This document shows positions 28,039 through 37,673 of a stretch of 64,000 nucleotides of DNA, one piece after another. Position 1 is the first letter of the stretch. Each line of letters opens with the position of its first letter. The stretch is from Streptomyces sp. NBC_01551 (GTDB lineage Bacteria; Actinomycetota; Actinomycetes; Streptomycetales; Streptomycetaceae), in assembly GCF_026339935.1 (NCBI RefSeq), contig NZ_JAPEPX010000001.1, forward strand, positions 62,001 to 126,000, read 5' to 3'. The notes under the pieces are model-generated. The model was not told where the DNA came from, did not search any database, and was given only the letters and a program-made list of their open reading frames with translations. The translations under genes were made by a program, and so were the position numbers.

Positions 28039-30267
28039 ATGGCTCACGCCAGCTATCAAGCCGTTGCCGCGACCCGTCCCCGGATCCGCCGGGACGTGCT
28101 GTTCACCGAGACGCCGGACGGTGTGCTGTTCCACAACGCGGACGGCGGCTTCCGCCTCACGGCCAAGTCCGCCTACCGCTTCGCGACGCTGATCGTCCCC
28201 CACCTCACCGGCGAACACTCGGTCGCCGACCTGTGCCGGGGCCTCGGCGAGGCACAGCAGGCGATGGTCGGGGAGCTGGTCCGGACCCTGTACGAACGGG
28301 ACTTCGCCCGGCCCGTCGCCGCCCCGGCCGAGGAGGCCGCCGAGCGGCCGGCGCTCGCGCCCGACGTGGCCCGCCGGTTCGCCCCGCAGATCGCGTACGC
28401 CGACCACTACGCCGACGACGCCGAGGCACGGTTCCTGCGCTTCCGCGAGACCCGGGTGGCCGTCCTCGGCGACGACGACGTGGCCCGCTGGTGCGCGTCG
28501 AGCCTGATACGCAACGGCTGCGCGAGCGTCGGCGTGCCGGCGGACATGGAGACCCCGGCGCTCGACGCGGAGGTCGCGGAGGCCGTCGGCGACGGCTGCC
28601 CGGTCGAGCTCCGCACGCTGGCGCCGGCCGGCGGTCGGGAGCCCGGCTGGCCCGAACTGGCCGACTACGACCTCGTCGTCGTCACCGGCGGCCGGACCGC
28701 GCCCGCCCGGCTGCTGCCCCTGCTGCGCGCGGGGATCCCCGCCGGCCGCACCCTGCTGCCCGCCTGGTCGTACGGCGCCGACGCCGTGATCGGCCCGCTG
28801 ATGGCGCACGGCACCGCCGGCTGCTGGGCCTGCGCCGCGCTCCGGCTCGGTGCGGCCGTCGGCCGTGACACCGCGGCCGCGGCCGAGCTGTGGAGCACCC
28901 TCGCGCTGCCCGGCAGCCCCGCGCCGGCCGGCCCGGAGCCGGGGCGGCCGCTGGCCGCGATGATCGGCAACCTGCTGGGGTACGAGGTCTTCCGCGCCAC
29001 CTCGGGGGCCCTGCCCGCCGAGACCGCGGGCCAGGTGATCGTGCAGGACATGGCCTCGCTGGACGTCACGGCGGAACCTCTCCTCGTACACCCGCGCTGT
29101 CCGTTCTGCGCCCCAGCCGAGGAGGACGCGGCCCTGGAAGCCGTGGCTCCCGTGGACCTCGCCGCGGCGGGCACCTCCCCGGCACCCGCGCCGGCGACCC
29201 TGGAGACCGCGCGCGAGGCGGACGCCCTGGTGGAGGAGCTGAACCGGCGGTCCGCGCTGGTCCGTCCGTACACCGGTGTCTTCACGCGCTACGCGGACGA
29301 GCCGCTCACCCAGATCCCCCTCAAGCTGAGCGTGGTGGAGTTCGGCACGGGCCACGCGGGCCCCCGCGCGGTCGCGGCCTTCGACGTCCACCACGTCGCC
29401 GGGGCGCGGATGCGGGCGCTGGACGCCGCCGCGGTCCTCTACGCCGAGCACGTCGTCCCCGCCCGCGGTCTCGTGGCGCGGGCCGAGGGGGCGGTCGCGG
29501 AGAGCGCGCTGACCATCGCCTCCGGTCTGTCGGGCACAGCCTCGGCCTGGCAGCGGGCCGTCTCGCTGGTCACGAAGGAGCCCGCGCTGGTTCCGGCGGG
29601 CGCGGTACGCCCGTTCGGCCCGCACAACGGCGACAGGCTCTACGAGCGCACCCGCGCCGGAGCCGGAGCCGGCCCGACGCCCGCCGACGCCGCGGCGGCC
29701 GGCCTGCTGTCGGCGCTGGCCCACGACGCGCTGCTGCGGGCGGTACGGGGGGCGGCGGCCGCGCCGGTCCTGCTCACGGACGAGACGCCCGACGCCGAAC
29801 TCGCCTTCCTCGTACGGTCGGCGGAACGCCTCGGGATCGCCGTCGAGCTGCTGGACCTCGGCGAGGGCGCCCGGTCCGGCGTGCAGGTGCTGCTGGCCCG
29901 GGCGGAGCAGCGGTGGGCCGTGGGCGCCGACCTGGACCGGCAGACGGCGACGGTCGCCGCGCTGCGGGACCTGCTGGGCGCCGTTCAGTACGAGCGGGAC
30001 GCCACCGCCTCCGGGGCGCCGGCCGACACGGGTGACCCGCTGCTGCGGGATCTCGACGCCCGCACGCTCACGGTGTCCGCCGACGCCGGTGACGCCCGGG
30101 CGAACGCGGTCGTCGCGGCGGGCTGGACGGGGGTGCTGGACCGGCTGCGCGCGGCGCGCCGCGACGCCTACGCGGTCCCCACCGGTTCCGCGGACCTGGC
30201 CTCCGCCGGACTGCACACCGCCAGAGTGCTGCTCACGTGCACCCAGGAGCCGGGCGATGACCACTGA
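28039..30267 (+). CDS. TOMM cyclodehydratase partner: RRE plus ThiF-like leader-binding protein
   Basis: A 742-residue 'ocin-ThiF'/F-protein. Residues about 12-80 look like a PqqD-type RiPP recognition element (TPDGVLFHNADGGFRLT) that binds the precursor leader. The middle is a degenerate E1/ThiF fold (VAVLGDDDVARWCASSL) with two CxxC pairs, GCWACAALR and HPRCPFCAP, likely to bind zinc. The C-terminal 350 residues resemble a non-catalytic YcaO-associated region. In thiopeptide and linear-azole systems such proteins present the precursor to YcaO and stimulate ATP-dependent cyclodehydration. The stop overlaps the first YcaO gene by 11 bp. Confidence 0.88.
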   Translation: MAHASYQAVAATRPRIRRDVLFTETPDGVLFHNADGGFRLTAKSAYRFATLIVPHLTGEHSVADLCRGLGEAQQAMVGELVRTLYERDFARPVAAPAEEAAERPALAPDVARRFAPQIAYADHYADDAEARFLRFRETRVAVLGDDDVARWCASSLIRNGCASVGVPADMETPALDAEVAEAVGDGCPVELRTLAPAGGREPGWPELADYDLVVVTGGRTAPARLLPLLRAGIPAGRTLLPAWSYGADAVIGPLMAHGTAGCWACAALRLGAAVGRDTAAAAELWSTLALPGSPAPAGPEPGRPLAAMIGNLLGYEVFRATSGALPAETAGQVIVQDMASLDVTAEPLLVHPRCPFCAPAEEDAALEAVAPVDLAAAGTSPAPAPATLETAREADALVEELNRRSALVRPYTGVFTRYADEPLTQIPLKLSVVEFGTGHAGPRAVAAFDVHHVAGARMRALDAAAVLYAEHVVPARGLVARAEGAVAESALTIASGLSGTASAWQRAVSLVTKEPALVPAGAVRPFGPHNGDRLYERTRAGAGAGPTPADAAAAGLLSALAHDALLRAVRGAAAAPVLLTDETPDAELAFLVRSAERLGIAVELLDLGEGARSGVQVLLARAEQRWAVGADLDRQTATVAALRDLLGAVQYERDATASGAPADTGDPLLRDLDARTLTVSADAGDARANAVVAAGWTGVLDRLRAARRDAYAVPTGSADLASAGLHTARVLLTCTQEPGDDH

Positions 30268-32185
30268 ACGGCTCGCGGTCGGCCCCGAGGTCGCCCGGGC
30301 GCTCGGTCCGGACGCGGCGGCCCGTTTCACCTCGCTGCTGGAGCGCGCCCTCGGGGCCCTGGGCGGTCCCCGGGTGACGCTGTCGGCGCTGGGGACCGCG
30401 GACGCCTTCGCCCTGCCCGCGCCCGAGCCCGGCGAGAGCCGCGCCGCCGTGCCCGTGCACCTGTACGGCCACCAGGCGGTCGTCGGGCCGCGGGGCGGCT
30501 GCGCCCGCTGTCTGGAACGCCGCTGGCAGGCCGTGCGGTCCGTCGCGCTCCGGGACGCCCTGGAACTGGGCGGTGGCACGCGGGCCGCCGGCGAGTGGCC
30601 GCACGCGCACGCCTTCGCGGCTCAGGCGCTGGCCGCGCTGATCGCGGCGGCGGCCGAGCCCGGCGCCCCCGCGCCCGCCGGGGTCTTCCCCGAGGTCCGG
30701 CTCCTGGATCTGCGGACGGGCACCGTACGCCGGTATCCGCTGGTCCCCGACCCCGAGTGCCCGGTGTGCGGCGCCCCGGGGACGGACACCGCCCAAGGGG
30801 CCGTGCTGGAGCTGCCGCCCGCGCCGAAGTACCGGCCGGGTGTCTTCCGTACCCGCCCCATCGAGTCGTACGGGATCGACGTGGCGGCCTTCGCCAACCC
30901 GCTGTGCGGGGCGCTGGGCCCCTCGCTCGTCCAGGACGTCTCCTCCACCTCCACCTCCGCGACCATCGGCTGCTTCTCGATGCGCTCGGGCGCGTACCTG
31001 CGCGAGACGTTCTGGGGCGGCCACACCGACTCCTTCGCCCGCAGCGCGCGGGTGGGGGTGCTGGAGGGGCTGGAGCGCTACGCCGGGATGCGGGCGCGGT
31101 CGCGGACCACGAGCGTCACGGGCTCGCTCAAGCGGTTCGGCGCCGATGCCGTCGACCCCCGGGAAGTCGGCCTGTACAGCGAGGCCTTCCACCGGGACAA
31201 CCCGCGCGTGCGCCCCTTCGACCCGGACCGGGAGATCGCCTGGGTGTGGGGCTGGTCGCTGCGCGACCGGGTACCGCGGCTGGTGCCGGAGATCCTGACG
31301 TACTATCACGCGCCCGGGCTGGAGAACCGGTTCGTGCAGGAGAGCTCCAACGGCTGCGCCTCCGGCGGCAGTCCGGCCGAGGCCGTGTACTTCGGGCTGA
31401 TGGAGGTCGTCGAGCGGGACGCGTTCCTCCTCACCTGGTACGGGCGGCAGCCGCTGCCCGAGATCGACCCGTCGAGCAGTTCCCGGCCGTCGACGCGCGC
31501 GATGGTCGACCGGCTGGCGATGTACGGCTACCGGGCCCGGTTCTTCGACACCCGGATCACCTTCCCGATCCCCGTCGTGACGGCGGTCGCCGAGCGCTTC
31601 GACGGCGGCCCCGGCCGGATGTGCTTCGGGGCGGGGGCCGGTCTCGACCCGGAGTCGGCCCTGGACTCGGCGCTCTGCGAGATCGCCACGGACGCCGTCA
31701 ACCTGCCGGGACGCACCGAACGCGACGAGGCCCGGCTGCGCGCCATGGCAGCCGACTTCGGCCTGGTCACCGCGCTGCACGACCATCCGCTCGTGTACGG
31801 GGTCCCGGAGATGGGCCGCCACGCGGACTTCCTGCTGCGGGCCGGCGGCGGGCCCGCGCGGGCCGTGGCCGAGCTGGCGTGGCCGGACGCCCGGGGCGCG
31901 GCCGCGGCCGACGACGTACGCACCGACCTGGAGCGGTGCGTGTCGGCGGTCACGGCCGAGGGATTCGACGTCGTGGTCGTCGACCAGACGATGCCCGAGC
32001 AGCGCGCCCTCGGCCTGCACACCGTGAGCGTGCTCGTCCCCGGGCTGCTCCCCATCGACTTCGGGTGGTCCCGGCAGCGGGCGCTCGGCATGCCGCGGAT
32101 GCGGACCGGCCTGTTCGACGCCGGGCTGCGCGAGCGCGCGCTGGAGTCCGCCGACCTGAACCCGGCCCCCCACCCCTTCCCCTGA
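30257..32185 (+). CDS. YcaO-family azoline cyclodehydratase 1
   Basis: A 642-residue protein. Residues 1-200 are a remnant E1-like domain with two CxxC pairs (GCARC, PECPVC). Residues about 200-640 form the YcaO domain with the ATP/Mg motif ESSNGCASGG and EVVERDAF, then the conserved VVVVDQT. It ends in the proline-rich tail HPFP required for azoline formation in characterised YcaOs. It should convert Cys, and possibly Ser/Thr, of the precursor core to thiazolines/oxazolines using ATP. The start overlaps the partner protein by 11 bp. A second, complete YcaO lies at the far end of the operon. Confidence 0.92.
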   Translation: MTTERLAVGPEVARALGPDAAARFTSLLERALGALGGPRVTLSALGTADAFALPAPEPGESRAAVPVHLYGHQAVVGPRGGCARCLERRWQAVRSVALRDALELGGGTRAAGEWPHAHAFAAQALAALIAAAAEPGAPAPAGVFPEVRLLDLRTGTVRRYPLVPDPECPVCGAPGTDTAQGAVLELPPAPKYRPGVFRTRPIESYGIDVAAFANPLCGALGPSLVQDVSSTSTSATIGCFSMRSGAYLRETFWGGHTDSFARSARVGVLEGLERYAGMRARSRTTSVTGSLKRFGADAVDPREVGLYSEAFHRDNPRVRPFDPDREIAWVWGWSLRDRVPRLVPEILTYYHAPGLENRFVQESSNGCASGGSPAEAVYFGLMEVVERDAFLLTWYGRQPLPEIDPSSSSRPSTRAMVDRLAMYGYRARFFDTRITFPIPVVTAVAERFDGGPGRMCFGAGAGLDPESALDSALCEIATDAVNLPGRTERDEARLRAMAADFGLVTALHDHPLVYGVPEMGRHADFLLRAGGGPARAVAELAWPDARGAAAADDVRTDLERCVSAVTAEGFDVVVVDQTMPEQRALGLHTVSVLVPGLLPIDFGWSRQRALGMPRMRTGLFDAGLRERALESADLNPAPHPFP

Positions 32186-32229
32186 CCCGGCCGCCGCGAC
32201 CGGCGTCCGACCCGAACGTAGGAGGACCC

Positions 32230-33788
32230 ATGGGCTACGCCCATGTCTACGCCCACGAGATCATGCACCGCGGCCGGGTGCCGATGGAGCCCGCCGACTT
32301 CGTACCCGACTGGTCCGACCGGCCGCGCAAGGCGAAGTTCTACCCGGACGCCGAGACGCTCCCGTTGCCGGAGCCCCGGCTGCCGTCCCCGTCCGACGGC
32401 GCAGCCCGGGGTTTCACCCTGCCGCTGCTGTCCGGGATGCTCCGGGACTCCTACGGGCTGACCGGCCGGCGTCTCGCGGTCCAGGCGAACACCGACCTGG
32501 CGGCGCTGCCGCACTACACGCACGCGAACTGGTCGCGGGGCACCGCGTCGGGCGGCGGGCTCTACCCGGTGGGCATCCACTGGGCGGCGGGCCCGGGCGG
32601 GCCGTTGACGCCGGGGCTCTACCACTACGCGCCGCACCAGCACGGGCTGCGCCGGCTGCTGACGGGTGATGTCACCGGGGAGGTCCGGGCGGCCCTCGGC
32701 TCCGGGGCGGGCGCGGCCGCCGCCGCGACGCAGTACCTCGTCCTCGGCGTGAAGTACTGGCAGAACGCCTTCAAGTACAACAGCTTCTCCTTCCACGCCG
32801 TGAGCATGGACGTGGGCGCCCTGGTGCAGACGTGGCGGCTGTGGGCGGCGCAGTACGGGCTGCGGATCGACCCGGTGCTGTGGTTCGACGAGGACCGCCT
32901 GGCCCGGCTGCTGGGCGTGGCCCCCCAGGAGGAGGGCGTCTTCGCGGTCGTTCCGCTGACCTGGGAGGGAGCGCGGCCGGCCGGGGAGACCGCCCGGGCG
33001 ACCGGGGCCGCGGTGCGACACCGGGACGTCGAACGCTCCCGCCGCGTCCTGGAGTTCGAGACGATGCTGCGCATCCACGAGGCCACGGCGGGGCGGGCCG
33101 CCGACCGCCCGGCGCCGGGCGCGCTGGACGCGGCCGCCGCGTTCGCGCCGCGCGGCGCCGATCCGCAGCCGCTGCCGGCGCCCCCGCGCCGCCGGCCGCC
33201 ACCGGGCGGGCGCTGCGCGAACGCCGCAGCAGCTTCGGCCGGTTCGACGCCTCCCGGCCGGTCGCGGCCGAGCAGCTCGCCGCCGCGCTGGCCGACTGCG
33301 CGGCCACCGCGTACGGCACGGAGGCCGAGCGTCCCGGCGGACCGTCGCTCACCTCGCTGTACGCGTTCGTCAACCACGTCGAGGGCGTCGCGCCCGGTGC
33401 GTACGCCTACGATCCGGCCGCGCACGCCCTGCGCCTGGTGGTGCCCGAGCCGCCCGGGCCGTTCCTCCAGCGCAACTACTTCCTGTCCAACTACAACCTG
33501 GAGCAAGCGGGCGCGGTGGTCGTCCCGACGGTGCGCACCACGGCCGTGCTGGACGCGGTGGGCGATCGCGGCTACCGGCTGGTGGGCGCCACCATCGGCG
33601 CGATCGCGCAGACCTTCTACACCACGGCCGCGGCCTTCGGCCTGGGCGCCGGCGTCGCACTCGGCTTCGACAACATCTCGTACATCGAGGAGCTGGGGCT
33701 GAGCGGCACCGACGAGGCGCCGCTGCTGATCATGCTGCTGGGCCACGAGCGGCCGAGGCCGGCCGACTTCCGCCACGAGACGGCCTGA
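32230..33788 (+). CDS. SagB-type azoline dehydrogenase, interrupted by a one-base frameshift
   Basis: A two-domain nitroreductase-fold FMN oxidase of about 519 residues that would oxidise azolines to azoles. The first part (ATG 32230, strong taggagga ribosome site) reads to about 33180 with SagB features (RGTASGGGLYPVGIHW, NAFKYNSFSFHAVSMD). Homology then continues in a different frame from about 33186 (LRERRSSFGRF, IGAIAQTFYTTAAAFGLG, LGFDNISYIEELG) to the stop at 33788. The shift falls at a run of five C (33181-33185); one extra C restores the full protein. Without correction the first frame runs on to 33702 with an unrelated tail. It could be a sequencing error, a recent mutation or a slippage site. 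The rest of the operon looks intact. Confidence 0.85.
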
Positions 33789-33801
33789 GGGGAACGGGAC
33801 G

Positions 33802-36567
33802 ATGAACACCACCGAGTGGCATGCGGGCGACCGCTTCATGCTGCGGGTCGCGGGGCTCCCGCTGTCCGCGGTCGATGCCCTGCGGGCCACGGACACGCGT
33901 CGCTGGGCCGAGGACGTCCTGGCCGCCGAGGCGGGGTTGCGCGCGGGCGCGCAGCGGCTGAGCGACGTGCTCCACGAGGCCGTCGGGGCCACCGATCCGG
34001 CCCCGGACGGCGCGGGCGCGACGCAGCGCCGGGCGCTGCTGCGGCTGCGCCGGCAGATCCACAACGACCGGCTGCCGGCCCGGCCGGACGCCTCGACCGA
34101 GACGGCCATGGAGGCCGTCGCGGCCGTGGACGAGGCCGCCGCCGAGCACCTGGCCGGCTGGCTGCACCGGCGCCGGCTGCTGGAGAAGCTGCTGGCGGAG
34201 GGTGAGCCTCTGCTCACCGCGGACCTGGCCCGCAACCGGGCCGCGCTGCGGGAGCTGGTGGCAGACGACCGGCTGCGGCTCGGGCTGCTGCTGGCCTCGC
34301 CGGTGCTGGAGGGGCAGCTCGACGGGTACGCGCGGGCGAAGGGCGTGCCCAGCGGCCGGGCCCGCAAGGCCGAGCGGTCGGTCCTGTCGTACGTGTACCG
34401 CACGGCCTGCAAGACGAGCCCGTTCAGCACGTTCACGGGGGTGGCGACCGGCCGTTTCACGGAGGATGCCGCCGGCGCGGACGGGATCCGGGTCGCCGAC
34501 GCGTGGAGCAGCCATGTCCGGCTGAACGTCGTGGTACTGGCGCGGCTCGCCGAGCTGATCCTGGCCGACCCGGTGCGCCGCCGGGACCTGCCGCTGCGCC
34601 TGGCCTCGGGCTGGGGCCACGAGGAGGACCGGATCCGCTACGTGCGGCGCTCGGTCACCGCGGGCGACGACGCGGCGGCCGTCACCTTCGACGCGGTCAA
34701 GGACCGGCTGTTCTTCCTGCGCCGCAGCGGGACGCTGGAGCGGCTCCTCGCCCTGTTCGCCGAGCGGCCCGAGCTGCGGCACGCGGAGCTGGCCGACTGG
34801 CTGGCCGCCGAGCACTCGGCCGACGCGGCCGACTGCGAGGCGTACGTCTGCGCGCTGCTCCAGCTCGGCATGGTGCGGGTGCCCTGCCTGGACACGGAGG
34901 TCCACAGCGCGGACCCGCTGCGGTCCTTCCAGCGGTCGCTGGCCTCGCTGGAGCGGCCGTGGTCCGACCGGCTCGCCGCCCTGCTGGAGGCGCCCGCCGC
35001 GGCGCTGGCCGACTACCCGGCGGCCGGGCAGGCCGAACGGGCCGCGCTGCTGCGCGTCCTGCGCGCCGGGCTGCACCGGGCGCAGGAGGAACTCGGCTCA
35101 CCGGACGCCGCCCTGCCGCAGACCCTGCTGTACGAGGACGTGAGCGCGGGCCGCGCGCTGCCCTGCGCGCCCCGGGACTGGTCCGCGCTGCGCTCGGTCG
35201 AGCGGATCCTGCCCGCCTTCGACCTGACGCTGGCCGGGCGGATCACGTTCGAGGGGTTCTTCACCGCGCGGTACGGCGCCGGCGGCCGCTGCGAGGACCT
35301 CCTGGGGCTGGTGCACGACTTCCACGAGGACTTCTTCGACCAGTACCTGTCGTTCACCGCCCGCCGCAAGCCCTTCGACGAGCACGGCGAGTACGTCGCG
35401 GAGGTGAACTGGCTCGGCCTGCCCGGCATCCGTGCCCTGGACGCGGCCCGCCGGGCGTTCGTCGGCCGCATGCGGCAGGCCTGGTCGGCGTACGAGGACA
35501 CGCGGGCCACGGCAGCGTCACACCCGGACGTCATCCGCCTCGACGAAGCGGACCTGGCGGCCGTGGCCTCCGAACTCTCCCCGGTGACCTCGGACTTCGC
35601 ACCGCGCTGCCACCACCTGCAGCTCGCCCGGGACCCCGCCGACGGCACGGCGCTGACCGTGCTGAACCGCTCGTACGGCGGCCTGTCCTTCCCCTTCAGC
35701 CGCTTCACGCACGTGTACGACGGGCAGGGCGAGGCCCCGTCCGCGGAAGGGCCCGGCGCCGGCTTCTCCGGCGCGCTGCGGGCCACGGCCGGCCGGGTCA
35801 CCCCACCGGGCGCGGTGTTCGCCGAGGTCACCGGTGGCCCGGTCACCACCAACCTCAACCTGCACGGGCAGCTGACCGACTACGAGATCGTCTGCCCGGG
35901 CGAGAGCGGCACCCTCCCGCCGGAGCGGCGGCTGCACCTGGACGACCTGTACGCCGAGCACGTGCCGCGGACCGGGCGGGTGGTGCTGCGCTCGCGGCGG
36001 CTGGGGTGCGAGGTCATCCCCGTCTACCTCGGCTACCTGGTGCCGCTCGCGCTGCCCGCGATCCCGCGCACCCTGCTGCTGCTGTCCCCGTCGTCGATGT
36101 CCCCGCTCGACGTGTGGGCGGGAGTACCCGAGGGGGCGGACCGCGACGGCGTCACCACCCGCCCCCGGGTGGTCCACGGCGACGTCGTGCTCAGCCGGCG
36201 CAGCTGGACCACCACGGCGGGTGCTCTCCCCGTACAAGGCGCCCAGGAGGCCTCGCACTTCCTCGCCTGGCAGCGCTGGCGGCATGCCCACGGGCTGCCG
36301 GAGCAGGTGTTCGCGACCGTCTCGGCGGGCCCGTCGGCCGCCGGGGCCAAGCCGCAGTACGTCGACTTCGCCGGCCTCCTCTCGCTGGCCGCCTTCGAGA
36401 CGCTGCTGCGCGATCCGGCGCACCGGGTCGTCTTCCGCGAGATGCTCCCCGACCCCGACGGCCTGCACGTGCACTCGGCGCGCGGCGCCCACGTCGCCGA
36501 ACTGGCCGTCGAGACACACACCTTGACCCTCAGAGACCAGGAAGGCGGCGCCCGATGTCGGAGCTGA
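33802..36567 (+). CDS. LanB-type dehydratase, glutamylation protein (lantibiotic dehydratase N-terminal domain)
   Basis: A 921-residue protein of the Lant_dehydr_N family with the signature TACKTSPFSTFTGVATGRF, a FDAVKDRLFFLRRSG segment and a C-terminal GGPVTTNLNLHG region. In split LanB systems (thiopeptides, goadsporin) this protein transfers Glu from Glu-tRNA to Ser/Thr side chains. The elimination half is a separate protein, here the next gene, with a 13-bp overlap. It should generate dehydroalanine and dehydrobutyrine in the Ser/Thr-rich core. It follows SagB by 13 bp. Confidence 0.93.
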   Translation: MNTTEWHAGDRFMLRVAGLPLSAVDALRATDTRRWAEDVLAAEAGLRAGAQRLSDVLHEAVGATDPAPDGAGATQRRALLRLRRQIHNDRLPARPDASTETAMEAVAAVDEAAAEHLAGWLHRRRLLEKLLAEGEPLLTADLARNRAALRELVADDRLRLGLLLASPVLEGQLDGYARAKGVPSGRARKAERSVLSYVYRTACKTSPFSTFTGVATGRFTEDAAGADGIRVADAWSSHVRLNVVVLARLAELILADPVRRRDLPLRLASGWGHEEDRIRYVRRSVTAGDDAAAVTFDAVKDRLFFLRRSGTLERLLALFAERPELRHAELADWLAAEHSADAADCEAYVCALLQLGMVRVPCLDTEVHSADPLRSFQRSLASLERPWSDRLAALLEAPAAALADYPAAGQAERAALLRVLRAGLHRAQEELGSPDAALPQTLLYEDVSAGRALPCAPRDWSALRSVERILPAFDLTLAGRITFEGFFTARYGAGGRCEDLLGLVHDFHEDFFDQYLSFTARRKPFDEHGEYVAEVNWLGLPGIRALDAARRAFVGRMRQAWSAYEDTRATAASHPDVIRLDEADLAAVASELSPVTSDFAPRCHHLQLARDPADGTALTVLNRSYGGLSFPFSRFTHVYDGQGEAPSAEGPGAGFSGALRATAGRVTPPGAVFAEVTGGPVTTNLNLHGQLTDYEIVCPGESGTLPPERRLHLDDLYAEHVPRTGRVVLRSRRLGCEVIPVYLGYLVPLALPAIPRTLLLLSPSSMSPLDVWAGVPEGADRDGVTTRPRVVHGDVVLSRRSWTTTAGALPVQGAQEASHFLAWQRWRHAHGLPEQVFATVSAGPSAAGAKPQYVDFAGLLSLAAFETLLRDPAHRVVFREMLPDPDGLHVHSARGAHVAELAVETHTLTLRDQEGGARCRS

Positions 36568-37673
36568 CCCCGTCCACCGGCGCCCGCGCCGAGACCCGCG
36601 GCGCATGGCAGGCCCTGCACGTCTTCTACGCCGCCAATCCGCAGCCCCTGCTGACGCGGTGCGTGCGGCCGCTGATCGCCGAACTCACCGCCGACGGCCT
36701 GCTCGCCGGGCACTTCTTCATCAACTACTGGCTGGAGGGCCCGCACGTGCGGCTTCGGCTGCGCCCGGCCACGCCGGAAGCCGGGCCGGAGGTACGGCGT
36801 CGCGCCGAGGAGGCCGTCGCCGCGTTCCTGGCCACCCGCCCGGCCCTCTACGAGGTGGACTCCGGATTCCTCAACGAGTTCTACAACACGCTGTTCGACA
36901 TCGAGTTCCCGGAGGGCGACCGGGCCGCTTTCATGGGCCCCGACGGCCGGATGAACCTGAGGCCGAACAATTCGCATTCCTGGGAACCCTACGAGCCCGA
37001 ATTCGGAAAGTACGGCGGCCCGGCGGGCGTCGAACTCGCCGAATGGCATTTCGCCCGCTCCAGCGACCTGGTCATCGACGCCCTGCACCGCATGAACCTG
37101 CACCTGCGGACCGTCCTGCTGGGCACCTCCGCCCAGCTGATGATGGTGATGGCGGGGGTCTTCCTGCCGGAGCGCGAGGAACTCACCGGATATCTCGACC
37201 GCTACTACGAGTTCTGGCACCAGGCCTTCCCCGGCACCGGGTTCATCGGGTCCGAGGAGTACGACCGCAACTACGAGCAGACGGCGCCCGGACTCGGCCG
37301 CCGGTTCGCGGCCGTGCGCGAGGCGCTCGCCTGCGGGGAGACCGGCCGGCTCCCGGCCTTCCTGGCCGGCTGGGCGGAGCACTGCCGGGAGCTGCGCGAG
37401 CGCGCCGAGGCGCTGGCCGTCGCCGGGGACCTGGTGTTCCGCTCCTGGGACGGCACGCGTGACGAGCGGGTGACGGATCCGGCCGTGGCCCTGCCGCTGC
37501 TGCTCTCCCCGTACATGCACATGACCAACAACCGGCTGCACGTCACTATCCGCGACGAGGCGTACCTGGCGCACCTGCTGGGCCGCGTCCTGCGCGAGAG
37601 CGAGAGCGCGGACCGGAGCGACGGCGCGGGCGCGGGCGCGGGCCGGACCGAGGGCGCGGCGGTCGCCCCGTGA
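36555..37673 (+). CDS. LanB elimination-domain / thiopeptide-type SpaB_C protein
   Basis: A 372-residue SpaB_C (thiopep_ocin) family protein. It has the N-terminal LHVFYAANPQPLLTRCVRPLI, the HVRLRLR strand, and a C-terminal LLSPYMHMTNNRLHV region that in this family precedes the end of the domain. Relatives either eliminate glutamate from glutamylated Ser/Thr or, in thiopeptides, form the pyridine macrocycle by a [4+2] reaction. With only one such protein in the cluster, the elimination role is the more necessary one. The start overlaps the dehydratase gene by 13 bp. The Gly/Ala-rich C-tail (after about residue 350) is low complexity. Confidence 0.88.
   Translation: MSELTPSTGARAETRGAWQALHVFYAANPQPLLTRCVRPLIAELTADGLLAGHFFINYWLEGPHVRLRLRPATPEAGPEVRRRAEEAVAAFLATRPALYEVDSGFLNEFYNTLFDIEFPEGDRAAFMGPDGRMNLRPNNSHSWEPYEPEFGKYGGPAGVELAEWHFARSSDLVIDALHRMNLHLRTVLLGTSAQLMMVMAGVFLPEREELTGYLDRYYEFWHQAFPGTGFIGSEEYDRNYEQTAPGLGRRFAAVREALACGETGRLPAFLAGWAEHCRELRERAEALAVAGDLVFRSWDGTRDERVTDPAVALPLLLSPYMHMTNNRLHVTIRDEAYLAHLLGRVLRESESADRSDGAGAGAGRTEGAAVAP

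Noticed and set aside
30595..33702. A continuous 1035-codon plus-strand frame spanning YcaO1 and SagB
   Set aside because: Only the part from 32230 to about 33180 is coding (SagB). The part under YcaO1 is a shadow, and the end after the frameshift has no similarity to SagB.
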